DNA of 64,000 nucleotides from Chlamydiales bacterium (GTDB taxonomy: Bacteria > Chlamydiota > Chlamydiia > Chlamydiales > SM23-39), in assembly GCA_028278035.1 (NCBI GenBank), contig JANQFC010000046.1, positions 1 to 64,000 on the forward strand. Reading direction: 5' to 3'. The notes beneath the pieces are model-generated. The model was not told the origin of the DNA. It did not search any database and saw only the letters and a list, made by a program, of their open reading frames with translations. The translations under genes were made by a program, and so were the position numbers. Of the stretch, positions 47,161 through 55,646 are shown one piece after another (position 1 is the stretch's first letter; every line of letters starts with the position of its first letter).

Positions 47161-48528
47161 ATGAAGCGAGATCTTACAGATTTTTTAGAGAACTGGTTTA
47201 ATTCTGATGATCGAAAACCTCTTGTAATTCGAGGAGCAAGACAAGTTGGTAAAACATGGCTAATTAGAAACCTTGCTGAATCTATGCATAAACAACTTAT
47301 TGAGTTAAATTTCGAAAAAAAACCTGATTTTGCATCTCTATTTTCTTCTAATGAACCACAAGAGATTATCAATAATATTGCTGCATATTTCGGGATAGTT
47401 ATTGAACAAACAAATGTTATTCTTTTCTTAGATGAAATACAGGCGGCTCCTCATCTTCTTGCAAAACTTCGGTGGTTTGCTGAGGAAATGCCTCAACTTC
47501 CTGTTATTGCGGCAGGTTCTCTGTTGGATTTTGCTTTAGCAAATCATGAATTTAGTATGCCGGTAGGTAGAATTGGATATATATATTTGGAGCCTTTCTC
47601 ATTTGAGGAATTTTTAGATGCAGCGAAGCATGACCAGCTTCGAACATATCTAAAAAATTATCATTTAAATAAAAAAATTCCTGTTGCTATTCATCAACAG
47701 CTGTTGGTATTGCTAAAAGAATATTTAATTATCGGCGGTATGCCAGCAGCAGTATTATCTTGGATTAAAAAAAAGAGTCTAGAAGCCATTAATCAAATTC
47801 ATTTTGATCTTCTAGCTACCTATCGGGATGATTTTACAAAATATCGGGGTCGACTTGTAACTGATCGTTTGGAAGATATATTAACTTCGATTCCCCAGCA
47901 ACTTGGAAAAAAATTTGTATATTCTCATGCTAATATTGAAGTAAACACACAATCTTTAAGGCAAGCTCTGGATCTATTATCTAAATCACGTGTTTGTCAT
48001 AAGATTTTTGCTACTTCTGCAAATGGCTTGCCTTTAAATGCAGAAATCAAAGATAAATTTTTCAAGGTAATCTTGTTAGATTGTGGACTTGTCAGTGCAG
48101 AACTGGGGATTTCTTTGCAGCAGTTGAATTCTGTATCAGAACTTATATTTGTCAATAGCGGTGCTTTAGCAGAACAACTAGTTGGGCAGCAGCTTAGAAC
48201 CCTTTTTCCTCCATTTGCACCTCCTTTATTAAACTATTGGCAGCGCACTGAGGTAAATGCAAATGCAGAAGTTGATTATGTAATTCAGCATAAAAATCAA
48301 ATTGTACCAGTGGAAGTCAAAGCAGGAACTACTGGGGCTCTCAAATCGCTTCATTATTTCATGGAGATTAAAAGGAGAAATTTAGCTGTTAGAATCAATT
48401 CAGATTATCCCACATTTGGGCTTGTTCAAGTAAAGACAACCATTGGATCCTCTGTGGCATATTCACTTCTTTCAATTCCTTTTTATCTGACAGGACAGCT
48501 CCATCGGCTTCTTTCTGAGATAACATAA
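47161..48528 (+). CDS. AAA ATPase with DUF4143 (accretion block 1)
   Basis: A 455-residue AAA_14/DUF4143 ATPase. Walker A is GARQVGKTWL (residues 25-34), Walker B is ILFLDEIQAAP, and the sensor-like AAGSLLDFA follows. The middle has the family's EPFSFEEFLDAAK and IIGGMPAAVLSW, and the C-terminal DUF4143 domain ends in a nuclease-like strand set (AEVDYVIQHKNQIVPVEVKAG) carrying a PD-(D/E)xK-like E-x-K. Such ATPases are very common and mobile in symbiont genomes; their role (toxin-like, DNA processing or regulation) is unresolved. About 35-40% alike by eye to the second ATPase downstream. Confidence 0.9.
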   Translation: MKRDLTDFLENWFNSDDRKPLVIRGARQVGKTWLIRNLAESMHKQLIELNFEKKPDFASLFSSNEPQEIINNIAAYFGIVIEQTNVILFLDEIQAAPHLLAKLRWFAEEMPQLPVIAAGSLLDFALANHEFSMPVGRIGYIYLEPFSFEEFLDAAKHDQLRTYLKNYHLNKKIPVAIHQQLLVLLKEYLIIGGMPAAVLSWIKKKSLEAINQIHFDLLATYRDDFTKYRGRLVTDRLEDILTSIPQQLGKKFVYSHANIEVNTQSLRQALDLLSKSRVCHKIFATSANGLPLNAEIKDKFFKVILLDCGLVSAELGISLQQLNSVSELIFVNSGALAEQLVGQQLRTLFPPFAPPLLNYWQRTEVNANAEVDYVIQHKNQIVPVEVKAGTTGALKSLHYFMEIKRRNLAVRINSDYPTFGLVQVKTTIGSSVAYSLLSIPFYLTGQLHRLLSEIT

Positions 48529-49177
48529 ACTCAGCCAATATTTTTATAATTTCAAAACAAAAAGATAATCAGCAGAAAAAATTTGAATCTTAAGATTATT
48601 TAAATATATTTTTTTTAACATTTGTTACCGAACTGAAGCTTTAAAATCCTTTAGATTAATAAACCGTGCTGGTTCGAGTCCGATTCCGAGCATTTTCTTT
48701 TTTTAAATACTTAATATTAATAATCTAAAATTATCAAATAAGTTCTATTTTTAAAATAGGATATTTTTGGGATAAGTATTAGATTTAATTGTACATAACA
48801 TAAGAATGATTTATGCGAACTTTAATGTATGTTATTGCCTTTTAATGTTTTATAATTGTACACGAATTGTATAAATTTTATGTTTATCCAAAGATATTAT
48901 TGAGCATCTTTAACAAATTAATAAAAATATGGATTTAAAATTATTACTTCGATTGAGTTAAATAGAAATATCCTATTCCGGTTTGAAAAGTGTGACATTC
49001 TAACTTACTTCTGACTTTTTTAATATTAATTTAATAAAAAATATTAAATAATCAAGTAATTGATTATTAGGTATTTATAATATAAAATTAATTTTTTGGT
49101 TTATTTTTTGAACATTAAAAATATTTTTTGGTTTATATTTAAAACAAAAAACATAAATTTTGGTTTGTATTTTAAAC
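48529..49177 (+). other. Non-coding region between the two ATPase genes
   Basis: About 650 AT-rich bases. It contains the first tRNA-Leu fragment, a sequence at 48989-49020 (TGTGACATTCTAACTTACTT) that resembles one at 50659-50700 and insertion-sequence ends, and the three 32-base iterons before the second ATPase. No reading frame of interest seen. Confidence 0.55.
48640..48692 (+). repeat. tRNA-Leu 3' fragment 1
   Basis: Copies the anticodon-3' side (TTAAAATCC), a scrambled variable arm, and a nearly perfect T-arm plus acceptor strand (CCGTGCTGGTTCGAGTCC, then ATTCCGAGCA). The 5' half of the tRNA is absent, so it cannot be a functional tRNA. The trailing CATTTTCTTTTT also matches the flank of the intact gene. 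Least decayed of the four copies in the T-arm. Confidence 0.88.
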
Positions 49178-49182
49178 ATGAA
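49090..49182 (+). repeat. Three 32-bp iterons upstream of and overlapping the second ATPase start
   Basis: Three copies of a unit close to TTTTGGTTTRTWTTTTRAAC, with the GG pair at 49098, 49130 and 49162, exactly 32 bases apart, three turns of B-DNA each. The third copy runs into the ATG of the ATPase gene. Regular helical phasing suggests an operator bound by a protein on one face, perhaps the ATPase itself, or a promoter made of repeated AT-rich elements. Confidence 0.72.
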
Positions 49183-50515
49183 AAGATTAATTGATTGGCA
49201 TTTAATAAGTTGGAAAAATAAAAAAAAACGAAAACCCCTTTTGATTAGAGGGGCAAGGCAAATTGGAAAAACCTATTCTATTAGACAATTTGCTAAAAAT
49301 TTTGATTCTTTTGTTGAGCTAAACTTTGAGCTTACTCCTGAAGCTAAAACAATATTTGAAAAAGATTTACAGCCAAAAAGAATTATTTGGGAATTAGGGC
49401 TTTTAACTCAAACAACAATTACATCAGGTAAAACTTTATTATTTCTTGATGAGATTCAAGCTGCTCCTCAAGCTATTTTAGCGCTACGATATTTTTATGA
49501 GTTAATGCCGGATCTGCATGTGATAGCTGCGGGATCTTTAATAGATTTTGCTATTGAAAAAGTAGGAATGCCTGTTGGTCGAGTGAATATGCTTTATTTA
49601 TATCCTCTTTCTTTTATGGAATTTTTGGTTGCTACCAATAATTCTAAGTTTATTGAAGGCATTTTAGAAAAAAAAGAATTATCGGATATTCTTCATAATA
49701 AATTACTTGATCTTTTAGGCCATTACCTTGCAATAGGAGGTATGCCGGAAGCTGTGCAGGCTTGGTTAGAAACCAAAGATCCAAGAGCTAGTTATGAAGT
49801 ACAAAAAGGTCTTGTAGAAACGTATAGACAAGATTTTCCTAAATATGCCAAAAAACAGCAGTTTTCTTATTTGGATATTCTTTTTCATCAAATTCCGCAT
49901 TTTATCGGAAAGCAGTTCAAGTTTTCTGAAATTCATGGTGATTACAAAAAAAGAGAATTAGCTCCTTCTTTAGACCTTTTATGCAAAGCAAATGTAATTC
50001 ATCAAATAAATCATGCTTCTGCCCAAGGTCTTCCTTTAGGAGCTGAGATAAATCTCAACTGGTTCAAAGTTATTTTTCTTGATGTAGGTATACTTCAAAA
50101 CCTTTTAGGGCTTGACCTTTCAGCATGGTTCTTAAATCCTAATAAAAATCTTGTTAATCGCGGTACTATAGCGGAAGCTTTTGTAGGGCAAGAACTTTTA
50201 GCTTATTCATCTCCGTCATCGAAAAATGAACTTTATTTTTGGAAAAGAGAATCTAAAAGCGCTCAATCTGAAATTGATTATGTATATGATTTTCAACATA
50301 AAATATTACCCATTGAAGTAAAAAGTGGGCATGGAACTACTTTAAGAAGTATGCATAGATTTTTACAAGAACATAAAGACTCTAAATTTGGTATACGTTT
50401 TTGGGCAAAAAATTACTTAGCAACAGATAATATTATTTCTAGGCCTCTATACAGTGTGTGTACATTAGCGCATTCAGGTCAGCTTAAAGCTATACTTAGT
50501 ATTATATCAGATTGA
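49178..50515 (+). CDS. AAA ATPase with DUF4143 (accretion block 2)
   Basis: A 445-residue relative of the first ATPase, started at ATG 49178 (MKRLIDWHLISWKNKKK), since the upstream TTG frame extension lies inside the iterons. Walker A GARQIGKTYSI, Walker B LLFLDEIQAAPQ, IAAGSLIDFA, then YLYPLSFMEFLVA and AIGGMPEAVQAW. The C-terminus again shows SEIDYVYDFQHKILPIEVKSG with an E-x-K. It differs enough from block 1 to be an independent acquisition. Possibly regulated through the 32-base iterons at its start. Confidence 0.9.
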   Translation: MKRLIDWHLISWKNKKKRKPLLIRGARQIGKTYSIRQFAKNFDSFVELNFELTPEAKTIFEKDLQPKRIIWELGLLTQTTITSGKTLLFLDEIQAAPQAILALRYFYELMPDLHVIAAGSLIDFAIEKVGMPVGRVNMLYLYPLSFMEFLVATNNSKFIEGILEKKELSDILHNKLLDLLGHYLAIGGMPEAVQAWLETKDPRASYEVQKGLVETYRQDFPKYAKKQQFSYLDILFHQIPHFIGKQFKFSEIHGDYKKRELAPSLDLLCKANVIHQINHASAQGLPLGAEINLNWFKVIFLDVGILQNLLGLDLSAWFLNPNKNLVNRGTIAEAFVGQELLAYSSPSSKNELYFWKRESKSAQSEIDYVYDFQHKILPIEVKSGHGTTLRSMHRFLQEHKDSKFGIRFWAKNYLATDNIISRPLYSVCTLAHSGQLKAILSIISD

Positions 50516-50658
50516 ATATCTTAAAAAATGTTTTAAATTTTTTTAAATAATAATCCGATCTTGATAATAAAAGAGTAATTTCAAGCATATATTTAAATCA
50601 AAGTTTAAAAGAGCAATAACAATTTAAATATTTTTATGTCTCATCTTTGTTTAAAAAT

Positions 50659-50700
50659 ATGACATTTTAACTTAGCTCATATGTAACATTTCAACTTTGC
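50659..50700 (+). repeat. Insertion-sequence-end-like motif, two tandem units
   Basis: ATGACATTTTAACTTAGCTC followed about 20 bases on by ATGTAACATTTCAACTTTGC. The TGACATTTxAACTTxGC pattern reminds me of the repeated termini of some IS families, and a copy lies at 48989-49020 on the other side of the second ATPase gene. No transposase is present. The link to an IS is a guess from memory. Confidence 0.35.
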
Positions 50701-50800
50701 CCTTACAACCTAAAAAATACAATTTACTACTAAAATGTTTTTCTTTAAATTCTTTCTTTTAAATTATTTAAGTTTAGTATAAATTAGTGTTTATTAATGA

Positions 50801-50862
50801 ACTGAAGACTTAAAATCCCTTGGGCGGTAACGCCAGTGCTGGTTTGAGTCTGGCTTTGAGCA
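50801..50862 (+). repeat. tRNA-Leu 3' fragment 2
   Basis: Retains the anticodon side, the complete variable arm (CCTTGGGCGGTAACGCC) and a mutated T-arm (GGTTTGAGTCTGG) and acceptor strand (CTTTGAGCA). Preceded, like fragment 1, by GAACTGAAG, so the two share a left flank that differs from the tRNA gene. The crossover therefore lies at the anticodon stem. Confidence 0.9.
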
Positions 50863-50884
50863 TTTTCTTTTTATCGGAGGATTA

Positions 50885-51241
50885 ATGAAAGATTTAGCTC
50901 CAGATATCGTACGCAAAAGATTAATTATTGAAGGCTATTTTACTAATGTAGTTGATAAATCAATTATTGAAAAATTTTTTAATAGCATTTGCGAAACTCT
51001 GAATCTCAGAAAATATGGTAAACCAATTATCTTTTCTCCTGGTGGAGAAGGAAAAGAAGAAAATCAAGGATATGATGCTTTTGTTCCTTTGATTGATTCA
51101 GGGATAAGTTTATATGTTTGGTCGAATAAAAAGTTTTTCTCTTGCGTTATTTTTACATGTAAAGATTTTGATGAAAAAAAAGCTGTAAATCATACAAAAA
51201 AGTTTTTTCAATCTTCTGAAGTTGAGTTTAATTTATTTTAA
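50885..51241 (+). CDS. AdoMet-decarboxylase-like (SpeD-family) protein
   Basis: A 118-residue protein with CGGAGG before ATG. The C-terminal half (FVPLIDSGISLYVWSNKKFF, then FTCKDFD) aligns with the SpeD core in which AES-H-x-HTWPE carries the Ser that becomes the pyruvoyl cofactor and FTCG carries the proton-donor Cys. Here the Ser (S72) and Cys (C92) are kept, but the His residues around the site are Gly and Tyr. It may be an inactive or altered S-adenosylmethionine decarboxylase relative. No spermidine synthase lies nearby. Carried as cargo between tRNA fragments 2 and 3. Confidence 0.62.
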   Translation: MKDLAPDIVRKRLIIEGYFTNVVDKSIIEKFFNSICETLNLRKYGKPIIFSPGGEGKEENQGYDAFVPLIDSGISLYVWSNKKFFSCVIFTCKDFDEKKAVNHTKKFFQSSEVEFNLF

Positions 51242-51308
51242 AAAAATATGAAGTGTTTTAATGAATAATTTCAAAACAAAGACACTATCTAACTTTATTG
51301 CAATTAAG

Positions 51309-51854
51309 CTATATTTGGAGTAGGTTAAAACGGTATTGATCAACTAATGCATAGTAACTTGCTCCATCTTGTAAATCCACTCGATTATTGTTATTGCAAC
51401 ATTGTTGCTTAATAATACATGGAAGGCAACAAGAACAAAGAATAGTGAGAGCTATCCATTTTATAATTGCCGTACAAAGATTTATTTGTCTTGCAATTTG
51501 AGGTTCTGGTAAGCCATTAATACCTTTAGTCATTAAAATAGTTTTCCAAGATGCTCTTTTTAATTTTTTCTCTGCATTAATTAATTGTTGAGCTTGTTGA
51601 TAGGTTATATGTGCTATTCTTCCAGTAGATATATGTTTTAATGCTTTTGGTTTATAAGAATTATTTCTATCAATGTACAAAAAGATTGATTTACATGCAG
51701 TGTCTAATTTTTCTGTAAATTCTAACGTAGACATATATAAATCGGCTTGCTCGTTTGTTAAAGGGATATATATATTATTGGTGACAACAAGAGGACGTCT
51801 TTCATCTTCCAAAAGCTGAGAAGCTCCATAACCTGCTAAAAATGGAATCGCCAT
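51309..51854 (-). CDS. Unknown protein with Cys-rich membrane tail
   Basis: A 181-residue protein. The N-terminal 120 residues are soluble-looking and helical (YQQAQQLINAEKKLKRASWK), and near the C-terminus a hydrophobic helix runs into a dense cysteine cluster (IALTILCSCCLPCIIKQQCC). Clusters like this next to a helix are common palmitoylation sites in effectors delivered to eukaryotic hosts, but could equally bind metal or be structural. No family recognised. Lies opposite to its neighbours between tRNA fragments 2 and 3. Confidence 0.55.
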   Translation of the reverse strand: MAIPFLAGYGASQLLEDERRPLVVTNNIYIPLTNEQADLYMSTLEFTEKLDTACKSIFLYIDRNNSYKPKALKHISTGRIAHITYQQAQQLINAEKKLKRASWKTILMTKGINGLPEPQIARQINLCTAIIKWIALTILCSCCLPCIIKQQCCNNNNRVDLQDGASYYALVDQYRFNLLQI

Positions 51855-51940
51855 TTTTTCTTTCTTTTTAAATTTTAATAAAAATTTTTAATCTCAATAC
51901 ATTTTAAGTCAAATTAAATTTAAGAATTTAATAAAAAATA

Positions 51941-51996
51941 AGACTTAAAATTCCTTGGAGGAAACCCCGTGCCTGGTTCGAGTCCGGCTTCGAGCA
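51941..51996 (+). repeat. tRNA-Leu 3' fragment 3
   Basis: AGACTTAAAATTCCTTGG, a damaged variable arm (AGGAAACCCCG), then a T-arm with one inserted base (TGCCTGGTTCGAGTCCGG) and CTTCGAGCA. The bases after it (CATTTTCTTTTCTAAATACTT) also match those after fragment 1, so the element ends shared the same outside sequence. Confidence 0.88.
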
Positions 51997-52207
51997 TTTT
52001 CTTTTCTAAATACTTATATCATTAACATCAATCTTTTTAGGTTTAAGAAATTTTCAAATGGAACACTCTTTAATAAAAAATTATTAAAAATAAAGACAAT
52101 GAAATTGCCAATTGCAGTTGATTTCTCTTTTTTTATATGACAATTAGAGACTGTTGCATAACTAAGCCTGGTGATGTAAAATATTTCTTTATTAAATAAT
52201 AATTGGA

Positions 52208-53272
52208 ATGAAAATGATTGAAAAATTAGAAAAAAAAGTAATAGAGAATAAAAAAAGCATCATTCCTGCTGGATATAATGATTTATTAAATAATTTGAAA
52301 AAGAAAGTAAAAGCTTCTCAATTAAAAGCTGCAATAAAAGTAAATCAAGAATTACTTAATTTGTATTGGGAAATTGGCAATACAATGCTAGAAAAACAAA
52401 TAAAAGAAGGTTGGGGATCTAAAATATCAGAAAAATTGTCTTATGATTTAAAAAAAGAATTCACAGATATTCAAGGATTTTCGGCTAGAAATTTAAGATT
52501 TATGATCCAATTTGCTAAAGAATATCCAAATATTGAAATTAGGAAACAGCTTGTTTCCCAAATTCCATGGGGACATAATATTATTCTTATGCAGAGAGTT
52601 AAAAATAAAGAAGAAAGACTTTGGTATATACGAGAAACAATAAAAAATGGTTGGAGTAGAAGTATACTTGAAACATGGATAGATTCTAATCTTTATAAAA
52701 GAAGCGGACAAGCAATCACTAATTTTGAATCTACCTTGCCTTTAGCGCAATCAGATTTAGCAAATCAAACATTAAAAGATCCATATTGTTTCGATTTTCT
52801 AACTTTAAGGGAAAAACATGATGAAAAAGAATTAGAAGAAGGTCTTCTTAAGCATACTCAAAAATTCTTATTAGAATTAGGAGCAGGGTTTGCTTTTATT
52901 GGAAGTCAATATAAACTTTCAGTAAGTAATAAAGACTTTTATATTGATCTATTATTTTATCATTTAAAACTTAGAAGTTATGTTGTTGTAGAATTAAAAG
53001 CTAAAGAATTTTCACCAAGAGATATAGGACAAATGAATTTTTATTTATCTGCAATAGATGATTTGCTTAAACAACCAGGAGAGAATCCAACAATTGGATT
53101 ACTTTTATGTAAAACAAAAAATAAAGTAATTGCTGAATATACCTTAAGAGATGTAAATAAACCTATTGGCGTTTCAGAATACACAACTAAAATAATAGAA
53201 TCACTCCCTGAAAATCTAAAGAGCTCACTTCCTTCTATTGCAGAGTTAGAGAAAGAACTTTCTGAAAAATAA
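52208..53272 (+). CDS. YhcG/DUF1016-family PD-(D/E)xK nuclease
   Basis: A 354-residue protein of the widespread DUF1016 (YhcG) family. The N-terminal helical domain includes LLNLYWEIGNTMLEKQ, GFSARNLRFMIQF and IPWGHNIILMQRV. The C-terminal nuclease domain has FLTLREKHDEKELEEGLL, FYIDLLFYHLKLRSYVVVEL with the Asp and E-x-K positions, and RDIGQMNFYLSAIDDLL. Family members occur in mobile elements and restriction or defence contexts and can act on DNA ends. In this window it is cargo after tRNA fragment 3. Confidence 0.92.
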   Translation: MKMIEKLEKKVIENKKSIIPAGYNDLLNNLKKKVKASQLKAAIKVNQELLNLYWEIGNTMLEKQIKEGWGSKISEKLSYDLKKEFTDIQGFSARNLRFMIQFAKEYPNIEIRKQLVSQIPWGHNIILMQRVKNKEERLWYIRETIKNGWSRSILETWIDSNLYKRSGQAITNFESTLPLAQSDLANQTLKDPYCFDFLTLREKHDEKELEEGLLKHTQKFLLELGAGFAFIGSQYKLSVSNKDFYIDLLFYHLKLRSYVVVELKAKEFSPRDIGQMNFYLSAIDDLLKQPGENPTIGLLLCKTKNKVIAEYTLRDVNKPIGVSEYTTKIIESLPENLKSSLPSIAELEKELSEK

Positions 53273-53426
53273 TTATCAAAAATATTTAAATGTTATCTAA
53301 GTTATTGCAAAAAAGTAACTGTTTTTTCAAAACAATTGTATTTATTTATTCCTTGTATTGATAATTTCTTTACAAAATTCAACAAAAGTCTTATCAATTT
53401 TTTCTAATAAATTTTTTAAGACTTCT

Positions 53427-55013
53427 ATGTTAAAAAAGCTTCTAATTTTAATCTTACTCTCTACCACTTTATATGCTACAGATAGAGCTATTACTAATGA
53501 CCCAAATAGAAATCTCTCTAAAAACCAAGAGATATTTAAATACGATCCAAATGGCAACCTAATATATAAAAGAGATCATGATGGAGAAGTATATTATACA
53601 TACGATTCACTAGATAGATTAATATCTATTATCAAACCAAATGAATACGTATTAGAATATGAATATGATCCGTTAAATAGAAGAATATCTAAAAAATATC
53701 ATTCTTATCATGAATATATGTTTTCTAATGAATGGATAGATGAATATGAAGAAACATATCTCTACGATGATCAAAATGAAATAGCATCTTTAGATGAAAA
53801 CGGTAATATTAAAGAATTAAGGGTATTAGGAGATGCTGACCAGGCAGAAATAGGCTCAAGTATTGCTATAGAGATAAAAGATCAAATATATATACCTATA
53901 CATGATATTCAAGGTAATGTTTCTTGTTTAGTATCAAAAGATACTAACAAGATAGTTGAATATTATAGGTATTCAGCATTTGGAGAAGAAAAGATATTTG
54001 ACGAAAAGGGGAGAGAATATCCCTCTTCTCAAATAGATAATTTTTGGAGGTTTTCATCTAAAAGAACAGATGAGTCAAAATTAGTATATTTTGGAAGAAG
54101 GTATTATGATCCTGAGCATGGCAGATGGATAACTGCAGATCCCGAAGGTTTTGTAGATGGGCTTAATTTATATGCTTTTGTATTGAATGATCCTTTGACT
54201 CATATGGATTTATATGGGTTGTTTCTTGTGCCTCCAATTATGTTGGATCAATCAAATTTCAAGGCAGACTATGTTTCTGAATATTCATTTCCGAAATATA
54301 ATAATAGTTTTGATTTTAAATCTTTTATACAAAAAGATCATTCTAAAACATTAGGATTTGTCAGAAATTTTATAAAATCAGAAATATCTCAGATGATATT
54401 TCATGATGATCCGGTAAGAAGAATAGAAATAAATAATAATAATTTTTCAGATGGAAGACATATAACAGCAGTATTTGGAATTAGAACAAATAGTAATGAA
54501 GGAATAAATTATGCTAATTTGATATCTAATTATGCAGGAGGGCATAATGTTCATTTATTACATAATGAAACAAGGGGTATTATTTGGGATGCTGTAAGAG
54601 CTGCATATGAGCTTTTCTTGCACGGACAGACTCAAGCTGTTAAAGATCAAAGAGCTTCTTGGGAACAGTGTTTAAGAAATCCAAAAAGCAGTGTATTACA
54701 CGTAACTCAAAGTGAAGGAGCTATTGTTTCTAGAAATGCTTTAGAAAGCATGCCAGAGAATTTAAGGTCTAGGATTAATGTTGTAGCTATTGCTCCTGGA
54801 GGTTATATTGATGAAAATTTATGTAATAATAGAACTCATTATACAAGTAGAAGGGATTTTGTGCCTTTATTAGATATATTAGGGCGTTGGAAAAATCGTA
54901 GTAGCACTATAAAATTAAAACCACATCCAAATGCAAATTTACTTGATCATAATTTTAATAGCCCTACTTATAAGTTTTTTTTAAAAAATGATATAAATGA
55001 CTATGTGAGATAA
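53427..55013 (+). CDS. Second mini-Rhs protein with DUF687-like hydrolase domain
   Basis: A 528-residue protein from ATG 53427, which places the signal peptide (MLKKLLILILLSTTLYA) at the N-terminus. The TTG at 53358 would add 23 residues before it. Rhs repeats and core (GRRYYDPEHGRWITADPEGF) are followed by the same hydrolase domain as at 18.1 kb: HVTQSEGAI with Ser429, ENLRSRINVVAIAPGGYI, RRDFVPLLDILG, LLDHNFNSPTYK. The DNA of the two genes is nearly identical over stretches such as 53767-53840. Followed 11 bases later by the paired lipoprotein gene. The module sits in a different integration island, so it has been duplicated or transferred. Confidence 0.85.
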   Translation: MLKKLLILILLSTTLYATDRAITNDPNRNLSKNQEIFKYDPNGNLIYKRDHDGEVYYTYDSLDRLISIIKPNEYVLEYEYDPLNRRISKKYHSYHEYMFSNEWIDEYEETYLYDDQNEIASLDENGNIKELRVLGDADQAEIGSSIAIEIKDQIYIPIHDIQGNVSCLVSKDTNKIVEYYRYSAFGEEKIFDEKGREYPSSQIDNFWRFSSKRTDESKLVYFGRRYYDPEHGRWITADPEGFVDGLNLYAFVLNDPLTHMDLYGLFLVPPIMLDQSNFKADYVSEYSFPKYNNSFDFKSFIQKDHSKTLGFVRNFIKSEISQMIFHDDPVRRIEINNNNFSDGRHITAVFGIRTNSNEGINYANLISNYAGGHNVHLLHNETRGIIWDAVRAAYELFLHGQTQAVKDQRASWEQCLRNPKSSVLHVTQSEGAIVSRNALESMPENLRSRINVVAIAPGGYIDENLCNNRTHYTSRRDFVPLLDILGRWKNRSSTIKLKPHPNANLLDHNFNSPTYKFFLKNDINDYVR

Positions 55014-55024
55014 GAGGGATAATA

Positions 55025-55531
55025 GTGAGATGTATTAATTTATTTTTTATATTAATTTTTTGCGTTTTCAGTAGTTGTTCTAAAACAGACTATGAGAAAA
55101 AACGAGATTTAGAAAATAAAATTATTAAAAAAACGTGGAATCAACTTTATCAAGAAAAAAAATTACAACCTGTTGGTGAAGGAAAAAGTATAACTCCTGG
55201 AAAAGAATTTCTTAGATTAATTTTTCAATATTTTAAACCCTTAACAATAGATGAAGCGAGAGAATTGGTTGTATATGCAGCTGAAACTTTTTTACATAAT
55301 TTGAATTCAAATAAAAAACTTAATGAATTAATAGATAAACCATATCCAATGAATTGGATTTTGGTAGATATTTTTATTTTCAATTCTGATCATTCACATA
55401 TTCCTCCTACAGGAATTAGTATTGTTAAATTTAAAAGAGATAAAATTGAATATATCACTGATGATTTAAAAAATTATGAAGTAATTTACGAAGAAACATA
55501 TCAAGAAGCTTTGGAAAAATTGAATAATTAA
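55025..55531 (+). CDS. Lipoprotein paired with the second mini-Rhs hydrolase
   Basis: A 168-residue lipoprotein from GTG, with lipobox CVFSSC and mature N-terminus SKTDYEKKRDLENKIIKK. About two thirds identical by eye to the 19.7-kb gene, including KPLTIDEARELVVYAAETF and KPYPMNWILVDIF. It is shorter at the C-terminus. The pair of genes was copied as a unit, which supports a functional link such as toxin and immunity or enzyme and chaperone. Confidence 0.75.
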   Translation: MRCINLFFILIFCVFSSCSKTDYEKKRDLENKIIKKTWNQLYQEKKLQPVGEGKSITPGKEFLRLIFQYFKPLTIDEARELVVYAAETFLHNLNSNKKLNELIDKPYPMNWILVDIFIFNSDHSHIPPTGISIVKFKRDKIEYITDDLKNYEVIYEETYQEALEKLNN

Positions 55532-55646
55532 TTATATTTTAGCTTAAAATTTAATCTAAATCAATGCTTTTTTAGCTTAAAATTTGATCTAATTATTATA
55601 AACATTTAAATATTAAATATTTATATAGTAATTTTTTATAAACTAA

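Noticed and set aside
47154-47372. Minus-strand 72-residue frame over the start of the first ATPase
   Set aside because: Shadow of a clearly recognisable ATPase gene on the plus strand.
48640-48692. Possible additional tRNA-Leu genes at the tRNA-like fragments
   Set aside because: All four copies lack the 5' half, the D-arm and the acceptor 5' strand, so none can fold as a tRNA.
51955-52140. 61-residue frame beginning in tRNA fragment 3
   Set aside because: It starts inside the tRNA remnant, has no ribosome binding site, and its composition is not protein-like.
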